From assembly GCA_020137815.1 (NCBI GenBank), contig CM035353.1:5947597-6011596 (forward strand): a stretch of DNA of 64,000 bases. The letters are read 5' to 3'. Within the stretch, counting starts at the first letter, position 1. Every line of letters starts with the position of its first letter. The notes below the pieces were generated by a model. It saw only the letters and a list, made by a program, of their open reading frames with translations. It was not told the DNA's origin and searched no databases. Both the position numbers and the translations under genes were made by a program. The stretch comes from Hormiphora californensis. Its lineage: Eukaryota; Ctenophora; Tentaculata; Cydippida; Pleurobrachiidae. Positions 62,226 through 64,000 of this stretch are shown in pieces.

Positions 62226-62313
62226 TGGGGCGATCATACCGATCGCAAATTTAGAGAAAATGGGGACAGGGAATAAAGTTTTCTCTAATTTTGCGATCGG
62301 TACGATCGCCACA
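62226..62313. repeat. 88-bp hairpin element
   Basis: Arms of about 35 bases (ATACCGATCGCAAAT mirrored) surround an 18-base loop. Confidence 0.85.
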
Positions 62314-62449
62314 GTCTCCCTCTCTGTCAGTTGGTTACTATAGCCGGGCATTGGGTTCTCTCTCCCTCCTCTCTCTCTCTCGCTCTCTTTGCCATGTTTC
62401 TTGAATTGTTCATATTATGTACTTTCTTTTTATTCTAAAAACGAACACA

Positions 62450-62680
62450 GTGTCAGGCGACTCAACATGCTACATACTCTTCACCGAAGTCTCGTCAGTG
62501 TGTCTCCTCCCATGCCGTTTGATGGAAATGTGTTCCGTGTTCATTTCTTATTATTTTAGTTTTTGGTAAGTGGACTTACCAAAAACTAAAATACTTGGGC
62601 GTTTGATGGAAAATGTGTTCCGTGTTCATTTCTTATTATTTTAGTTTTTGGTAAGTGCACTTACCAAAAACTGGTGCGTA
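62450..62680. repeat. Tandem duplication of about 78 bp with internal palindrome
   Basis: Two copies of ATGTGTTCCGTGTTCATTTC plus TTATTATTTTAGTTTTTGG occur, each containing a GTTTTTGGTAAGTG / CACTTACCAAAAAC hairpin. A related ATTTTAGTTTTTGAAAAACT occurs near 63379. Confidence 0.85.
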
Positions 62681-63951
62681 TTCTAAGGGAGGTCGCGCGG
62701 CGCTAGTGCTGGGCGAGGAAATTATGTGGTTTTTTTAGGGTAGTGAATATCACCACCGTTAAGTATAAACGGTTCGAGTACTAGAGGAAGTATCACTCTG
62801 AAACTTTGTAGGGATGCTAGATAGACTATATACTTGGCCGGGGTATGAAATCTTTAAATTTGGACAAAATATGGTGATCTAGCTACCTGAAGGAATTGAT
62901 GAAATTCAAAGATCTCATATCCCGGGACGTAAAATACTATTTTAGGCATGCTTGCAAAATATGAACTTGAAATCTTGAGAAATGAAAAAACTAGACACTA
63001 ATTACAGTAGGTGACCAGGGAGGTCATCCGAAGCGAACTCCATGTGTGAAACCTTCGCGCGCTACTTTTAGTCTGCCCAATTAGCAATTGGGGCCATGGG
63101 GCCTAATTGATTATCTGGTGTACATTCTGGGTTGTAATTTGGTTGCCAAGGCTCTCTAGACAGTTTTAGCAGACAATCAGACAAGCTTTTCTGTTCTGGT
63201 TGATGCTGACAATTGACATCTCACTAGGTTGAAGAGAGAATTTTGCTAGTAAATTGTGTTACTTGCAAAACGGTCCCACTTTGCGCGGGCTGACGCAGTG
63301 TACACTGTACAGCTGCAGTACACTGCGTGGGGTGTGTCGATCGAGGTAGATTTCAAAATCTCTATTCTCTCCACTCCATTTTAGTTTTTGAAAAACTAAA
63401 ATACTTGGTACCACGTACGAGATCCAACCAAACTCAAGAATCTCTCAGAGGAAAAATGTTACCTAGTTCCAGATTCATATAAGGAACTCCGAAGTTTTAC
63501 TTGGTTAGGCCGGGAGTTTGACTCCTTGGAGCATTTGAGGCGATATCAATGCTTTGCATATTCCGAATCGCAGCACTACAACAACAACAACAACATTAAC
63601 AACCCGCTCGCATGAGGAGGCCTTGACGTGGCGCAGCGGCTTACGGCTCCCAGTCTTGACTGGGAGTCGTCCGCTTCTCCTGGTCTGGACTGGTAGCTCA
63701 ACGAATCCTCTTCAACTAAAGGGACTGCTTCTGATCTGGGATTTTCCTATCTCCAAATCTCTGGCCGGACAACTTCAGTGGAGGATGCAAGGAGTGTCAA
63801 CCGACACCCCCAGACCAGGAGTGGTGGAGCTGGCGAGAGGTTCTCTCCTGCGGAGTAAACTATACGCTTCAAAAAGTTTTGGTATTGGGTCGTCTCGGTA
63901 TGCGCACTGTTATCATGTGCAACTCGGCCTTCGACCGAAAAGGGCCCGTCT

Positions 63952-63954
<3 letters not shown>
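62681..63954. other. Gene-poor end of window
   Basis: No gene is seen. From about 63590 the sequence looks like a dispersed element: a CAA run, then a hairpin CTCCCAGTCTTGACTGGGAG, running into the terminal (CT)n. Confidence 0.35.

Positions 63955-64000
<46 letters not shown>
63955..64000. repeat. (CT)n microsatellite at window edge
   Basis: A CT dinucleotide run continuing past the window. Confidence 0.97.

Noticed and set aside
63625-63690. tRNA gene suggested by the A-box-like TGGCGC-AGCGG word and a hairpin
   Set aside because: The hairpin has a two-base loop instead of a seven-base anticodon loop, and no B box follows.

Overview
The window comes from an invertebrate animal genome. Genes have short GT-AG introns, and the families present (DEG/ENaC channel, SLC6 transporter, LDLa-type GPCR, HNK-1-type sulfotransferases, MOB, Atg8) are metazoan. 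Penelope-like and non-LTR retroelements, many foldback DNA elements and long (GA)n/(CT)n microsatellites fill the rest. Nothing fixes the phylum; a non-bilaterian such as a cnidarian or placozoan fits but is a guess. A 100-base N gap at 35602-35701, flanked by ragged low-complexity sequence, marks a weak spot in the assembly.

Layout. 1-6058: transposon-filled, with a foldback, an intact Penelope-like element (841-3474), a 1-kb foldback (3802-4813) and a 5'-truncated non-LTR element (4955-about 5960). 6059-7159: four exons of a MOB2-like gene on the minus strand, whose 3' end runs into that transposon pile and off the window. 7160-15290: gene-poor, with (GA)n/(CT)n tracts, five exact interferon-response-like 13-mers and a 33-bp tandem array. 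15290-22620: two carbohydrate sulfotransferase paralogues (16352 and 21306) separated by a broken non-LTR element and a 1.4-kb foldback. 22620-33420: gene-poor, with an element carrying 9-bp target duplications, a 118-bp CpG-rich palindrome, a 30-bp satellite and an 854-bp hAT-like element carrying two tRNA-like sequences. 33423-34053: a complete three-exon Atg8/GABARAP gene on the minus strand. 34330-40500: two copies of one purine/pyrimidine-rich block around the N gap. 40592-44182: a 3.6-kb foldback with a helically spaced GACGG array at its core. 44999-46828: an intronless DEG/ENaC channel. 49791-55993: a 16-exon SLC6 transporter. 56635-61697: an LDLa-ectodomain rhodopsin-type GPCR on the minus strand, broken in its membrane half and interrupted in its C-terminal tail by a 1.28-kb foldback. 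61698-64000: a helically spaced CGTCT array, small palindromes and a terminal (CT)n.

The genes do not form one pathway. Three have membrane or signalling roles (channel, transporter, receptor), two make sulfated glycans, one is a kinase co-activator and one is an autophagy modifier. Several transposon insertions can be read with their target duplications, and one has an empty-site counterpart in a paralogue. The MOB2-like and Atg8 genes are made of exons too short to show up as long open frames and were found by reading splice sites and protein motifs.
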